Source: Lachnospiraceae bacterium
Lineage (GTDB): Bacteria; Bacillota; Clostridia; Lachnospirales; Lachnospiraceae
Direction: 5' to 3'
NCBI GenBank assembly: GCA_017412055.1
Contig: JAFQOW010000004.1
Coordinates: 1 to 41,751 of the forward strand
Length of the DNA: 41,751 nucleotides
Below are positions 1 through 9,000 of the stretch, piece after piece. The notes under the pieces were generated by a model. The model saw nothing but the letters and a program-made list of their open reading frames with translations. It was not told the DNA's origin and ran no database searches. Position 1 is the first letter of the stretch. Each line of letters opens with the position of its first letter. Made by a program: the position numbers and the translations under genes.

Positions 1-154
1 GCTTGTGTAAGCAGCCTAAAAGTGGTATTCTTTTCATAGGCAGTTGGTCGGGACTAAGCCCGTTGTTTGATATTTGTTATTGGTCGTACTTTAACAATAC
101 TATCTTGGGACAATCCTGTCACTGCCTTTTTTAGAAAAAGTTGAAAAAATTGCG

Positions 155-265
155 TCACAGCCTTGGCAGGCCATCGCGCAGCGATTTTGTTCGATTAGGA
201 TTTTTACGCAGGTTATTCATGTGTGCCTTTAAATCCATACTGCTTACTCTGGCTCTCTCCTGCAT
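155..265 (-). CDS. Small 36-residue basic protein downstream of the relaxase
   Basis: This short frame starts with ATG at 265, preceded by a strong AAGGAGGG ribosome-binding site six bases upstream. It begins MQERARVSSMDLKAHMNNLR and ends at TGA at 155-157. It lies 37 bases past the relaxase stop on the same strand. I recognise no family. The good ribosome-binding site argues for translation; the short length and lack of homology argue for caution. Positions 1-154 hold no gene I can support. Confidence 0.4.
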   Translation of the reverse strand: MQERARVSSMDLKAHMNNLRKNPNRTKSLRDGLPRL

Positions 266-290
266 CGGCTCCCTCCTTTCCATCACATAA

Positions 291-320
291 AAATAGCAAC
301 CTTATAAAATAGGCTGCCTG
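291..320 (-). terminator. Possible terminator at the relaxase 3' end
   Basis: On the minus strand GCAGCC (312-317) can pair with GGTTGC (296-301), with one G-T pair, around an AT-rich loop, followed by TATTTTTA. The hairpin overlaps the relaxase stop codon. It could attenuate transcription before the 36-residue frame. Confidence 0.4.
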
Positions 321-1762
321 CTTTTTTCCACTTTTTTATTCTGTTCTTTTTCTTCTGACTGCACTTTTCCGGTATCCGTATTCATAAGGTCTGCCAGGAT
401 TCTTTTTGCTATGCGTTCCTCTTTGGAAACTGCCTTTTCTTTATCACGAACCCTTGCAATCTCATTTCTGTAATGCAGCTTTAATTCCTCTACCTGCTCA
501 ACCGAATACCCTTCCTTAGAAAGTCTCTGTGCAAGCTCCTCATACCGTTTATGCTCTTTTTCAAACAGTTCCTCACCATTCCTGTAACAGTTCTCCAATT
601 CCTGAAGCTCCGATAATTCTGACACCATATCAAAGAGTGGCTTCATTCTTGCCCTCTCCTTAAATATCCGGCTTTTTTCTCTGGAAGTATCCTTTTTCTT
701 ATCTGTCATGCTTTCTGCAATAACCGCAACACCTGCCGCCGTCTGCACATCATGTCTTACAAGAAACAGATATTCCTCCTGCAATTTCTGCATTTTGCGA
801 ATATCATCACGGTACTTCCAAGCCTGACTGTATGGACGTTTTTTTAACAGTCCCAATCGGTACAGCCTTGCAAAATATTTTTTCTGCACACCGGACAGCT
901 TCGCTCTTTTGTACCGTTTTACCCTGCAACGGACAATCTTAGGTTTCTGCTCTTTGGCTAGTTTCCGATAGGTGGACAGGTTTTCTGTTTCAATTCTTTC
1001 ACGGATACGCTCCTCCGTATAATCTTCCCCAAGACTTTTGCACCGTCTGAACCTTGTAAGTCCCATCGGCTTAATGGCAAGATATTTTTCCTCGCTTCGG
1101 TAGGCATTTTTTATCTCATATCCCATATCCGAAAGCATGGCTAAAAAGGATTCATAGGTTGCTGCCTGCATAATACAGGCATCTATATCCCTCTTTATCA
1201 TATCTGCCCATACAAATTTGCCATCACGAAAATCATTCCATTCCTTATAATTCTCTGACGGTCTTGCACGGTCATCGGATATTTCAATGGTAGATAATCC
1301 ATACTCCTCACAAAGCCGGTTCGTTATAGGCTGTATCTTTCTTGCCCAATCGCCTTTTTCATACCGGTATTTCTTCCCGGTGCGGAAACTCACGCTATTG
1401 AACAGAATATGTCCGTGAACATGATCCGTATTATCGTGTACGGAGTAAATTGCTTCATAATCCTGCCCTAAATACTCCTTCACAAACTTGCCTATAACCT
1501 CAAAGGCAGTCGGCGCATCTACCTCTCCCTCTGCAAAGGATATAATCATGTGATACCCCTGCCTTTGGTCCGTTTTACCAAACTGCACCTTTGTCTGACG
1601 CATCTGCTCATATGCACTTTCCACCTGACAATTTAGGGAAGATACCCATTTGCCCTGTCCCGTCTTGTGTTCTTCCACAATATAGTCAAGAGCCTGCTTT
1701 AAATGCTTTCCTGCATATCCAGAACCGCAGTCACCGATATAGAGTATCTTACTGATTGCCAA
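302..1762 (-). CDS. Relaxase/mobilization nuclease (MOBP type)
   Basis: The 486-residue product is a conjugative relaxase. It would nick one strand at oriT, stay covalently joined through an N-terminal tyrosine and lead the strand into a recipient. The metal-binding motif is visible as HDNTDHVHGH at residues 109-118, matching the HxDxxHxHxH signature of the Relaxase (PF03432) family. Candidate nucleophilic tyrosines lie near the N-terminus (Y8, Y16). The C-terminal half is charged and probably coiled-coil. Its start overlaps the end of mobC by 14 bases, the usual mobC-relaxase coupling. The likely oriT lies one gene upstream at about 2,990-3,080. Confidence 0.93.
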   Translation of the reverse strand: MAISKILYIGDCGSGYAGKHLKQALDYIVEEHKTGQGKWVSSLNCQVESAYEQMRQTKVQFGKTDQRQGYHMIISFAEGEVDAPTAFEVIGKFVKEYLGQDYEAIYSVHDNTDHVHGHILFNSVSFRTGKKYRYEKGDWARKIQPITNRLCEEYGLSTIEISDDRARPSENYKEWNDFRDGKFVWADMIKRDIDACIMQAATYESFLAMLSDMGYEIKNAYRSEEKYLAIKPMGLTRFRRCKSLGEDYTEERIRERIETENLSTYRKLAKEQKPKIVRCRVKRYKRAKLSGVQKKYFARLYRLGLLKKRPYSQAWKYRDDIRKMQKLQEEYLFLVRHDVQTAAGVAVIAESMTDKKKDTSREKSRIFKERARMKPLFDMVSELSELQELENCYRNGEELFEKEHKRYEELAQRLSKEGYSVEQVEELKLHYRNEIARVRDKEKAVSKEERIAKRILADLMNTDTGKVQSEEKEQNKKVEKSRQPIL

Positions 1763-2081
1763 TCGCTTCTACCGCCTCCTTTACCAACAGATTCAGCTTT
1801 TTCATATAGGCTGACAGAAGCTGTCTGTCCTCCTCACGATATAGCTTGGAATTATGATTTCTTGTAATCTGATTGATATTGTTGCCAATGGCATTGACTT
1901 CATTTATCAGTTCACGGAGCATAATGCGTATCTCAGGATAATCATTGGGTTTCTGTGACAATAGAAGCCTAATATATTCTGATTCCTTTATACCTCTCTG
2001 CTCGGCATCCTGACGGAGTTTTTCGGCTTCCTTTTCCGTCATACGGAAAGGCTTTACCACCGTTTTCTTATCTCCTGCCAT
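1749..2081 (-). CDS. mobC: MobC-family relaxosome accessory protein
   Basis: The 110-residue product matches small MobC proteins. It has a basic N-terminal segment (FRMTEKEAEKLRQDAEQRG) of the ribbon-helix-helix type and the family stretch LINEVNAIGNNINQITRNHN at about residues 58-77. MobC binds oriT and helps melt it for the relaxase. It overlaps the relaxase gene by 14 bases and starts directly after the stop of the LPD28 gene, so the three form one mobilization operon. Confidence 0.9.
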   Translation of the reverse strand: MAGDKKTVVKPFRMTEKEAEKLRQDAEQRGIKESEYIRLLLSQKPNDYPEIRIMLRELINEVNAIGNNINQITRNHNSKLYREEDRQLLSAYMKKLNLLVKEAVEAIGNQ

Positions 2082-2960
2082 TTACCTCACCTTCCCTGAC
2101 CTTTGCTTCAACTCAGGCGATACATCAGGTAACAGGTCTTGCCCTTGTGCAATGGCTTCCGTCATCTTTTGAATTGCACCATCTATGCCACCTTTGGATT
2201 GCAGATGTTGAATAAACTCATCAGCCAGCGTTACCGCAAGTGCTTCTATCTCCGCTCCATACTTTGTACGGTCAAACAGCTTATCCAGTATCTCATAGTC
2301 CTCTGCAAGTGTATCTGCATACGCTTTTTTGTTGGCAAAATCAATAAAGTCTTTCGGATTTTCCATCTCAGCCTGTGCCTGTTTCAACATTTCATAATTC
2401 CATTCCGTCACTTCATTGATGACATCATCTATGGAATCCTGCGACCATCTGATTTTTTCAGACTGATAACTCAAGTCTCCCCGAAATAGTTTCCCTTCTT
2501 TTTCTCCAAGCAGAAAGTCATGTTTCTCCATATACCCTAGAAGTTTATCTGCTTCGGCTTCTGTCAGCTCAAAGGGGATATCACACGCTCCCATAAACTT
2601 CATCAAATCAGCACCACAGGCAAAACACTCCGGTTCCTCCACATAATTTGCCCCATACTCAAGCATGGTCATTTCTTCTCCGGTAAACCCGAAATCATCA
2701 AAGGAAAGCTCCACATAGCCTTCCTCTCCTAATTCCATCTTATCTGTCATAAGGACTGCACCAAAATAGTTTATCCTGACACTCTGCTCCATTGCCGCCG
2801 GATAACTGTCATCATCACCATGACGAAGCTCATAGCAGTTCACTCCTTTAGGAATGGTACTTTTATCCACACGAAGGTCTGCAAATACTCCTATATGCCC
2901 CTGTATCTCCACTTCCTGAAGCTGTCTGCTGTTTACATCAATTACATCCAACTCTACCAC
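2082..2960 (-). CDS. LPD28-type domain protein of conjugative elements
   Basis: The 292-residue acidic protein carries near its N-terminus a conserved block (GHIGVFADLRVDKSTIP, then CYELRHGDDD and INYFGAVLMTDKMELGEEGY) that I recall from proteins annotated as LPD28, a large polyvalent protein-associated domain of mobile elements. The rest is helical and unrecognised. Its stop abuts the mobC start, which suggests a role tied to mobilization or to establishment in recipients. Function is not established. The family call is from memory of the conserved block, not from a search. Confidence 0.6.
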   Translation of the reverse strand: MVELDVIDVNSRQLQEVEIQGHIGVFADLRVDKSTIPKGVNCYELRHGDDDSYPAAMEQSVRINYFGAVLMTDKMELGEEGYVELSFDDFGFTGEEMTMLEYGANYVEEPECFACGADLMKFMGACDIPFELTEAEADKLLGYMEKHDFLLGEKEGKLFRGDLSYQSEKIRWSQDSIDDVINEVTEWNYEMLKQAQAEMENPKDFIDFANKKAYADTLAEDYEILDKLFDRTKYGAEIEALAVTLADEFIQHLQSKGGIDGAIQKMTEAIAQGQDLLPDVSPELKQRSGKVR

Positions 2961-2984
2961 CTCCTCTTAACTGTTCTTAGTTTC

Positions 2985-3080
2985 ATTCCAAATCTTCCCT
3001 TCCGTCCAAATTCCTATGGGAATTTGCCAGATACGCACTTTGTAATACAAGTGCCTCTGGTTAGGGGACTGCCCCTAAAA
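2985..3080 (-). other. Candidate origin of transfer (oriT)
   Basis: Three nested inverted repeats cluster here: AAATTCC/GGAATTT (3008-3014 / 3019-3025), GCACTT/AAGTGC (3035-3040 / 3049-3054) and TAGGGG/CCCCTA (3062-3067 / 3072-3077). Read on the minus strand, the middle hairpin is followed by AAAGTGCGTATCTGG. This resembles the nick region of pSK41-type oriTs, in which a hairpin precedes AAGTGCG. Position just upstream of the LPD28-mobC-relaxase operon fits an oriT. The nick position is inferred, probably near the 3' edge of the middle hairpin. Confidence 0.6.
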
Positions 3081-3098
3081 CCCCGCTTCCTAAATATA

Positions 3099-3314
3099 GT
3101 CAACTCATATTTTAAGTTGACTTTTATAAAATAAGTTGACTTTTTCAGTTGACTTTCCGGAAATGAGTCAACATTTTAAGTTGACTTCTAATTTCCACTT
3201 TCTCCGAAAAAATATGACCTTTCAATGTCAACTTACTTTTTCAGTTGACTTTTGCAAAATGAGTTGATTTTTTCAGTTGACTTTTCTAAAGTGAGTTTAC
3301 TTTTTCAGTTGACA
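3099..3314. repeat. GTTGAC iteron array (12 copies)
   Basis: Ten exact GTTGAC/GTCAAC hexamers start at 3099, 3116, 3135, 3148, 3167, 3180, 3227, 3244, 3276 and 3309. Near-copies GTTGAT and GTTTAC sit at 3263 and 3295. Spacing alternates about 19 and 13 bases, giving a roughly 32-base unit with A/T runs between. The array fills the gap between the primase-like gene and the oriT candidate. Such arrays usually bind a replication, partition or relaxosome protein; which one is not visible. Confidence 0.75.
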
Positions 3315-3315
3315 C

Positions 3316-4287
3316 TTATCTTCTTATTTCCACACATCTTTCCATTTGCAGATTTTCTTTTCTTGCTTCTTTCAGCCATTGATTGTAATCTTTATAATCC
3401 ATCGGTGGCGGACAGTCCTCAACCTCATAACCAAGCTCATAATATTTCTGCATAAGCTGTTCTGTTGCTGTTCTTCCCGGTTTGTCATTATCAAGGCAGA
3501 ATTTTATGGTGGTAATCTGTGGGTGTTCCTGCAAAAAAGTAACAAGCGGTGCATCAGACAACATTCCCAATGCCAGCTTGTTACTGTGAAAATCACTATA
3601 AATATCTGCATAACTCATAAGGTCTATGGCTGCCTCAAACACTGCAAGCTCTGTACTTTCCTCATTCCACACATTAAAACCGTAATTCTTGTCATTGCCG
3701 GCAACATCACACTTAAATCCTTTTCCTCCCTTATCAAAAACACCTCTCATGCTTGCAAACAGGGTATTTCCATTTTTATCATTACCCTTAAATACAATGT
3801 TGTGGTATCTGACTTCTTCATAAATCAGACCGGCTCTTACAAACTCGTCAATCGTCTCTTTAGATATTTTCCTGTCATTCATAAGATACCGGTACAGATA
3901 ACGGTTATCAGGTGCAGCCATCGGAAGTACAAACGGTACTCTCACCGCCTCTGCCTGTGCTTCTACAATGGCTGCCTTTGGCTTCCATTCCTCACATCTT
4001 CTGTACCCGGCAAAGTCAAGCAACCAGAATACAGCCTCTTTTACTTCCATTCCTGCAAACACACGAAGGAAATCTATCTGCGAACCACCATTCTCTCCCT
4101 TGTCATACTCTCTGGACCAACGGAACCAGCTTCTGCGATTATAAATGCGAAGGGAATCAATCTCTTTTAAAGTGAAATAGTTTCCTACCTTTTTTACGGT
4201 ATAACCGAGATTTCTCGCAACATCGGTTAAATCCACACTCTTTGCTATGGCAAGTTCTTCCTGGGTAAAACTGTTTCTCTGCTCCAT
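3316..4287 (-). CDS. DUF3991/toprim domain protein (primase-like)
   Basis: The product resembles element-encoded primase-like proteins with an N-terminal DUF3991-type region (about residues 1-110, with the SREYDKGENGGSQIDFLRVF block) and a C-terminal toprim domain. The toprim acidic residues are visible in AVFEAAIDLMSYADIY and in TIKFCLDNDKPG (D-x-D). It may prime lagging-strand synthesis during transfer or maintenance. The start at 4287 is chosen because it follows an AAGG site and sits five bases past the stop of the JAB gene; a longer frame to 4335 would overlap that gene. The iteron array begins immediately after its stop. Confidence 0.85.
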   Translation of the reverse strand: MEQRNSFTQEELAIAKSVDLTDVARNLGYTVKKVGNYFTLKEIDSLRIYNRRSWFRWSREYDKGENGGSQIDFLRVFAGMEVKEAVFWLLDFAGYRRCEEWKPKAAIVEAQAEAVRVPFVLPMAAPDNRYLYRYLMNDRKISKETIDEFVRAGLIYEEVRYHNIVFKGNDKNGNTLFASMRGVFDKGGKGFKCDVAGNDKNYGFNVWNEESTELAVFEAAIDLMSYADIYSDFHSNKLALGMLSDAPLVTFLQEHPQITTIKFCLDNDKPGRTATEQLMQKYYELGYEVEDCPPPMDYKDYNQWLKEARKENLQMERCVEIRR

Positions 4288-4291
4288 ATCC

Positions 4292-4840
4292 TTACCTGCT
4301 CTTTCCCCGTTCAGCCACCATTGCAGACTGACCAAAATTAAGATAATGATAGTTTTGGGTTAAGGATACTTTCGGCACTTTAAGCAGTTCCTTTTCTTTG
4401 AAACTGAAATACCTGCTGTTATCCCCTCCCACAATTACATGGTCTTTAAGAGGTATTCCCATATACGCTGACAGCGTCAGTATTCTGTCTGTTATCATAG
4501 TATCCTCTTTGGACGGTTCCAGATTTCCGCTGGGATGATTATGCACCATAATCATAGCTGCCGCATTGGAAAGGATTGCACTCTTGAAAATTTCTCTCGG
4601 CTCAACAATCGCCTGATTGATAGCTCCCATGCTTGCAAAGTTGCAGTTAATCGGCGTTCCGTCTGATTTCAGATTGATAATACACACAACTTCCCTGTCC
4701 ATTTCACATAAAAGTTCACCCACAACTGCTATGGCACTCTCCGGATTTATTATTTTCTGCTCAGAAAAAATGGGAGCATCCCTTACAAGTCTTACAGAAA
4801 CCACATCAAGCTGAAACGGATTCTGTTTTCCCATCGGCAT
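4292..4840 (-). CDS. RadC-like JAB/MPN domain protein
   Basis: This is a JAB1/MPN (RadC/UPF0758-type) protein. The metal-binding JAMM signature is visible as VHNHPSGNLEPSKED, preceded by AAMIMVHNH. Mobile-element RadC proteins are common, but their biochemical role is unsettled; DNA repair or strand processing is usually suggested. The start at 4840 (or 4834) follows a GAGAGGGGG site; a start at 4861 has none. It overlaps the preceding 44-residue frame and nearly abuts the toprim gene, indicating a single operon. Confidence 0.87.
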   Translation of the reverse strand: MPMGKQNPFQLDVVSVRLVRDAPIFSEQKIINPESAIAVVGELLCEMDREVVCIINLKSDGTPINCNFASMGAINQAIVEPREIFKSAILSNAAAMIMVHNHPSGNLEPSKEDTMITDRILTLSAYMGIPLKDHVIVGGDNSRYFSFKEKELLKVPKVSLTQNYHYLNFGQSAMVAERGKSR

Positions 4841-4940
4841 CCCCCTCTCCCGGTTCCACACGAATAATAAACTCTCCCTCCTGTGACTGTATCAGTTTTT
4901 TGAGTTCTTCCACCGTAATCTCTTTTATTTCCTTTTCCAT
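4806..4940 (-). CDS. Small 44-residue acidic protein
   Basis: A short frame starts at ATG 4940 after an AGGAGG site that overlaps the DUF5688 stop codon. It reads MEKEIKEITVEELKKLIQSQ and ends at 4806, about 30 bases inside the RadC-like gene. The stop/site overlap upstream and the gene overlap downstream are typical of translational coupling. It is helical and charged, with no recognised family. Confidence 0.6.
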   Translation of the reverse strand: MEKEIKEITVEELKKLIQSQEGEFIIRVEPGEGDADGKTESVSA

Positions 4941-4947
4941 AAGCCTC

Positions 4948-5943
4948 CTATCTGGACTGCTTTGTTTCGTAAATCATAGGCGGCTCTGCTACAATTCCGT
5001 CCAATCTCTTGTTTGGTGTGTCCGTCGCAAGGCTTAATTTACGCAAATCCTTATCATAGTGATAAACCTGATTTGATAATCTCTCCTCCAAAGCAACCTG
5101 ATCCATATTGATTTCAGAAACCATCTCTGCCAGTTCATAAGGATCTCCCATTTCAGCAGATACAGCGATCACCTCATGCACAGATGACGGGAGAATATAT
5201 AAATCACTCTCCAATTCCATAGCAAGGGTATGAAGCTTATCTTCATACAACATGGAGATTGCTCCATTGATTCCCTTATCATTGGAAATCACATACATCA
5301 TCTTGTCAGCAGGCATCTCCCCAATCATCATTTCTGCTACTTCCATTGGCATTCCGTCCTTAACAAACATCTCACAGATTACGTCATTCATGGACTTTAC
5401 AACAGGAGGGAAAAGTCTTCTTGTATTTTCCACAGCCAGCTTAAACAACTGCTCCTCATTTAATCCAAGCTGCTCAGCCAACGAATTTCTAATCATTGTG
5501 CTCTGGATACCCTCTGCATCCACTTTTACCACCCAACGATAAATAACCGCTAAATCCTGAAACTCCCTGTGTGGTATTCCTGCTAACATTTCTCTATTCT
5601 GCTCTGTATTTACAAGCTGAAAAACAATGTTGTCCTTTGCTTCTGACAATTCAATTTTAGGCATTTCAGGACAGATGCTAAATGCCTTTACCATTCTGTC
5701 TGCTCCGGACTTAATTGCTTCCTTCAAATCATTACAGAGCTTATAATGATCATACATATCATTGATATAAATGGTTGGCGAAATATTCTTATCTACACCC
5801 GTATTAACCAAAGTGATACCATCCAACATACGATTCACTTTGTTTACGGATTCAACTCTTAAATCCATACTCCTGTACTGTTCAGGCAAGTAATCTTTGA
5901 ATGTGTCAGCCACTACTTCCTTGAAAATTTCATATTTCATCAT
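4948..5943 (-). CDS. DUF5688 family protein
   Basis: The 331-residue protein matches DUF5688 proteins of Firmicutes conjugative elements. Typical features are the N-terminal VNKVNRMLDGITL block, the NISPTIYINDMYDHY segment and the central ANTR/FPPVVKSMNDVI region. Function is unknown. It is soluble, with no signal peptide or membrane segment. It starts just after the adhesin terminator with a TTGGAGGAAA site and heads the run DUF5688, 44-residue frame, RadC-like, toprim. Family call is by recognition of conserved blocks. Confidence 0.8.
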   Translation of the reverse strand: MMKYEIFKEVVADTFKDYLPEQYRSMDLRVESVNKVNRMLDGITLVNTGVDKNISPTIYINDMYDHYKLCNDLKEAIKSGADRMVKAFSICPEMPKIELSEAKDNIVFQLVNTEQNREMLAGIPHREFQDLAVIYRWVVKVDAEGIQSTMIRNSLAEQLGLNEEQLFKLAVENTRRLFPPVVKSMNDVICEMFVKDGMPMEVAEMMIGEMPADKMMYVISNDKGINGAISMLYEDKLHTLAMELESDLYILPSSVHEVIAVSAEMGDPYELAEMVSEINMDQVALEERLSNQVYHYDKDLRKLSLATDTPNKRLDGIVAEPPMIYETKQSR

Positions 5944-5965
5944 AAACGCTTTCCTCCAAAAAAAA

Positions 5966-5995
5966 TTGAGGTGTAAGCATTGGCCTACACCTCAT
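5966..5995 (-). terminator. Rho-independent terminator of the adhesin gene
   Basis: A nine-base perfect stem TGAGGTGTA (5967-5975) with TACACCTCA (5986-5994) and a ten-base loop is followed on the minus strand by ATTTTTTTT. It separates the adhesin transcription unit from the DUF5688 operon. Confidence 0.9.
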
Positions 5996-6002
5996 ATTTC
6001 AA

Positions 6003-9000
6003 TTATTCAGTTACATCTTCCTCTTTCTTCTTAAAGAAACAAACACCGACTCCAGCTAATATGGCAAACATACCAATACCAACATAAAGCCAAGGATTCA
6101 TATTATCTCCGGTCTGAGGGAGTTTCGGTTCCGTAGGCTTATTGGTTAAGCTGAGTGTATAAGTTACAACTTCCGGTGCTTCGTCATCGTACTGCAACAC
6201 TACCTCGTAAGGTGTGCTGTCAAGGATATAACCCTCTGCCGCTTTTGTTTCTACAACAAAGTATTTAATATCCTCTACGAAATTGCCATCCTTGAATACA
6301 GCAATCGGAAGTTCCTTAGATTCAGCATGACCATTCTTGTCAGTCACAAGTGTTTCAATTACCTTACCGTCCTTATCACGGATTTCAAATTCTACACCTG
6401 CAATACCCTTGCCTGTATCTTCATCGGTTTTCTCAATGATGATTTTACCGCTTACAAGCTCGTCCTTCATGGATACCTTCTGGATTTCCTTTGTGTTCTC
6501 CACAGTAAACTTCACTTCATTTGCAATCTTATAACCATAAGGAGCTGCTTCTTCACGAAGGATATACTCTCCAACAGGAATACGCTCGATATAGTGAGTC
6601 TCCCCGTCAGACTTCCATGTTTCCACTACATTACCGTCTTTGTCGATAATGGAAAGAGTTGCACCCTTTAACTCATATTCTCCTGTAATATCTGTTTTGG
6701 AAATTTCAAGCTTTGTAGGATAGTTTGCAAAAGTAGCTTCCAATTCAATAACCTTCACATCATCACCCTGATAAGAAGCGTCTAATGCAAAGATTTCCTC
6801 ATTCAATACATATCCCTTCGGTGCTTCAATCTCTTTCACATAATACTGTCCAAGAGGAAGGTCACTTAAAAATACACATTTACCATCTGTACCTGTCACA
6901 GCCTTTTCCACAAGGGTATCTTTTGAGACGATAATTTTACCGTCTGCATTTACAATGTCCTCTGCCGCATAAAGACCAAAAATTGCTCCTTCAAGTTCTT
7001 TCTTCGTCTCTGCATCTGTCTTGATTACAGTTACCTGTACCTTCTGTCTTTCATTGGTTATTTCCATACCTGCATAAACTACTTCGGTATACTGATCCAC
7101 ATAGGATAAGTCAGCCATAATAGGCTCGCTGTCCAATACAAAGCCTTCCAAAGTCTTTGTTTCCACAAGGTAATACTTACCTAAAGGAAGATTCTCAATA
7201 CTTGCAATACCCTTATCATTTGTTACGATTTCTGCAACAAAGGTATCCTTTGCATAGTAAACTGTATTAAGTCCGTCAGGGCTTACAATATCCTCTGCTG
7301 CGTAAACCTCAAAGGTTACACCTGCAAGAGACTTCTTGAAGTAATCAAACACAAAATCATACCAATGCCCCTTAATGAGATTGATGTCTGTTAAGAACTC
7401 TCCGTCCTTATTGATAACAATCGTTCCGGTTGGTACTTCATCCTGCATTTCCACATACTGCACATCTTCTGTATCAGAAATGGTAAACTGGATTTCCTCT
7501 GCCTGCAAATATCCATAAGGAGCAAATTCCTCACGAAGCGTATAAACCTCTCCTACATGGAGTCTCTTGATTACATGTGCTTCTCCTGCTACAGAAGTCC
7601 ATGTATCAATCACATTTCCCTCGCTGTCAGTTACAGTAAGAGTTGCGCCCGATAATTCGGCTTCGCTTGTAATGTCTGTTTTTGTGATTTCCACCGTAGT
7701 AGGTGTATTTACAAATTCAGACTCCAGCTTAACGACTTTTACATCCTGTCCCTGATAAACTGCATTGTAATCCACGATTTCCTCAGAAGATACATAGCCA
7801 TGAGGTGCTTTGATTTCCTTTGCGTAGTAAGTGCCAAGAGGATAATCCTTAACAAACTCTATTCTACCGTCCGTGCCTGATACTGCTACTTCAAGTAAAG
7901 TGTCCTTTTCAATGATGATTTCTCCGTCCACATTGAAAATATCCTCCTTTGCGTACAAGCCAAACTCAGCACCCGCAATAGGAAGTTCTGTTTCTTTATC
8001 CATCTTCACAACGGATAAATCAACCTTCTGTCTGTCATTTGCAAAAGTAACGCTCTCATAAATCACAGGAGTTTTGTCATCCACATAAGCAAATGTTACC
8101 ACCTGTTCTTCAGCGTTCAAAACATATCCATAAGGTGCTTCCACTTCCACTACCATATAGCTTCCTAACGGTAAGTTGGAAAGAGTTGCCTTTCCATCTT
8201 CCCCGGTAACAATGGTTGCCACCAAGTCCCCTGCGGAATAATACTTTGTTCTGCTTCCGTTTTCATCCACCTGCATATCGGCTGTGTAAATATCCTCTGC
8301 CGCATATACTTCAAACTTTGCACCTGCAAGGGAGCCTTCCTTGTAAACAAATTCCTTTTCCTCAGAATCTGCAAACAGACCACCCTTATATGCGTCTAAT
8401 ACTTCGCCCTTCTTTTCCACAGTAAGCTCACCAACAGCAGGCTCATCCACATAGTCTACTGTAATAATTGCTTCATAAGTGTCAGGATCAATTTCATAGA
8501 AGGTATCTGTATCTACCATTACAGTCACATACTCATCATTGATTACATAACCATAAGGTGCTGCCACTTCCTCAATACGATAAGTGCCAAGAGGCAATAC
8601 ATCCGGTAAAATCAAATCTCCGTCACCATCTGTAAAGAATGAAGTATGTGTTTCCTTTGAAGGATAGGTTGTAATCATTTCCACATACTCATTCGTATCC
8701 ATATTGAAAATCTTAAATTCTGTATTCGGAATAAGAACTGTCATTCCGGTATCTGCATCTTTCTTAATGACACGAAGCTTTGCAGTAAACTCACGATCAA
8801 GGAATACTCTCCAAATCTGTGGTGTTGTAGGATTGTTCTCTGTAATCTTTACCTCAAAAGGTCTGATTGTTTCCATGTTATGAGGTGTAGTAGATTCAAT
8901 CACCACATAAGTTCCATAAGGAATTGCAATGGATACAACATGACCTTTTTCATCAGAGAAAATCTCTGTCTTTCCATCTGCACCAATGATAACAGGTGTT

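Noticed and set aside
1-154. Short frame opening at 37 toward the left edge, and inverted repeats around GGGACTAAGCCC
   Set aside because: There is no ribosome-binding site and too little sequence to support a gene; the structure cannot be interpreted at the edge.
3099-3314. CRISPR-like regular repeats
   Set aside because: The repeated unit is a hexamer with AT-rich surroundings and alternating short spacing; there are no long conserved repeats, unique spacers or cas genes.
3346-4170. 274-codon plus-strand frame
   Set aside because: It is antisense to the toprim gene, whose motifs and operon position are convincing; the antisense product is Cys/Ile-rich without a family.
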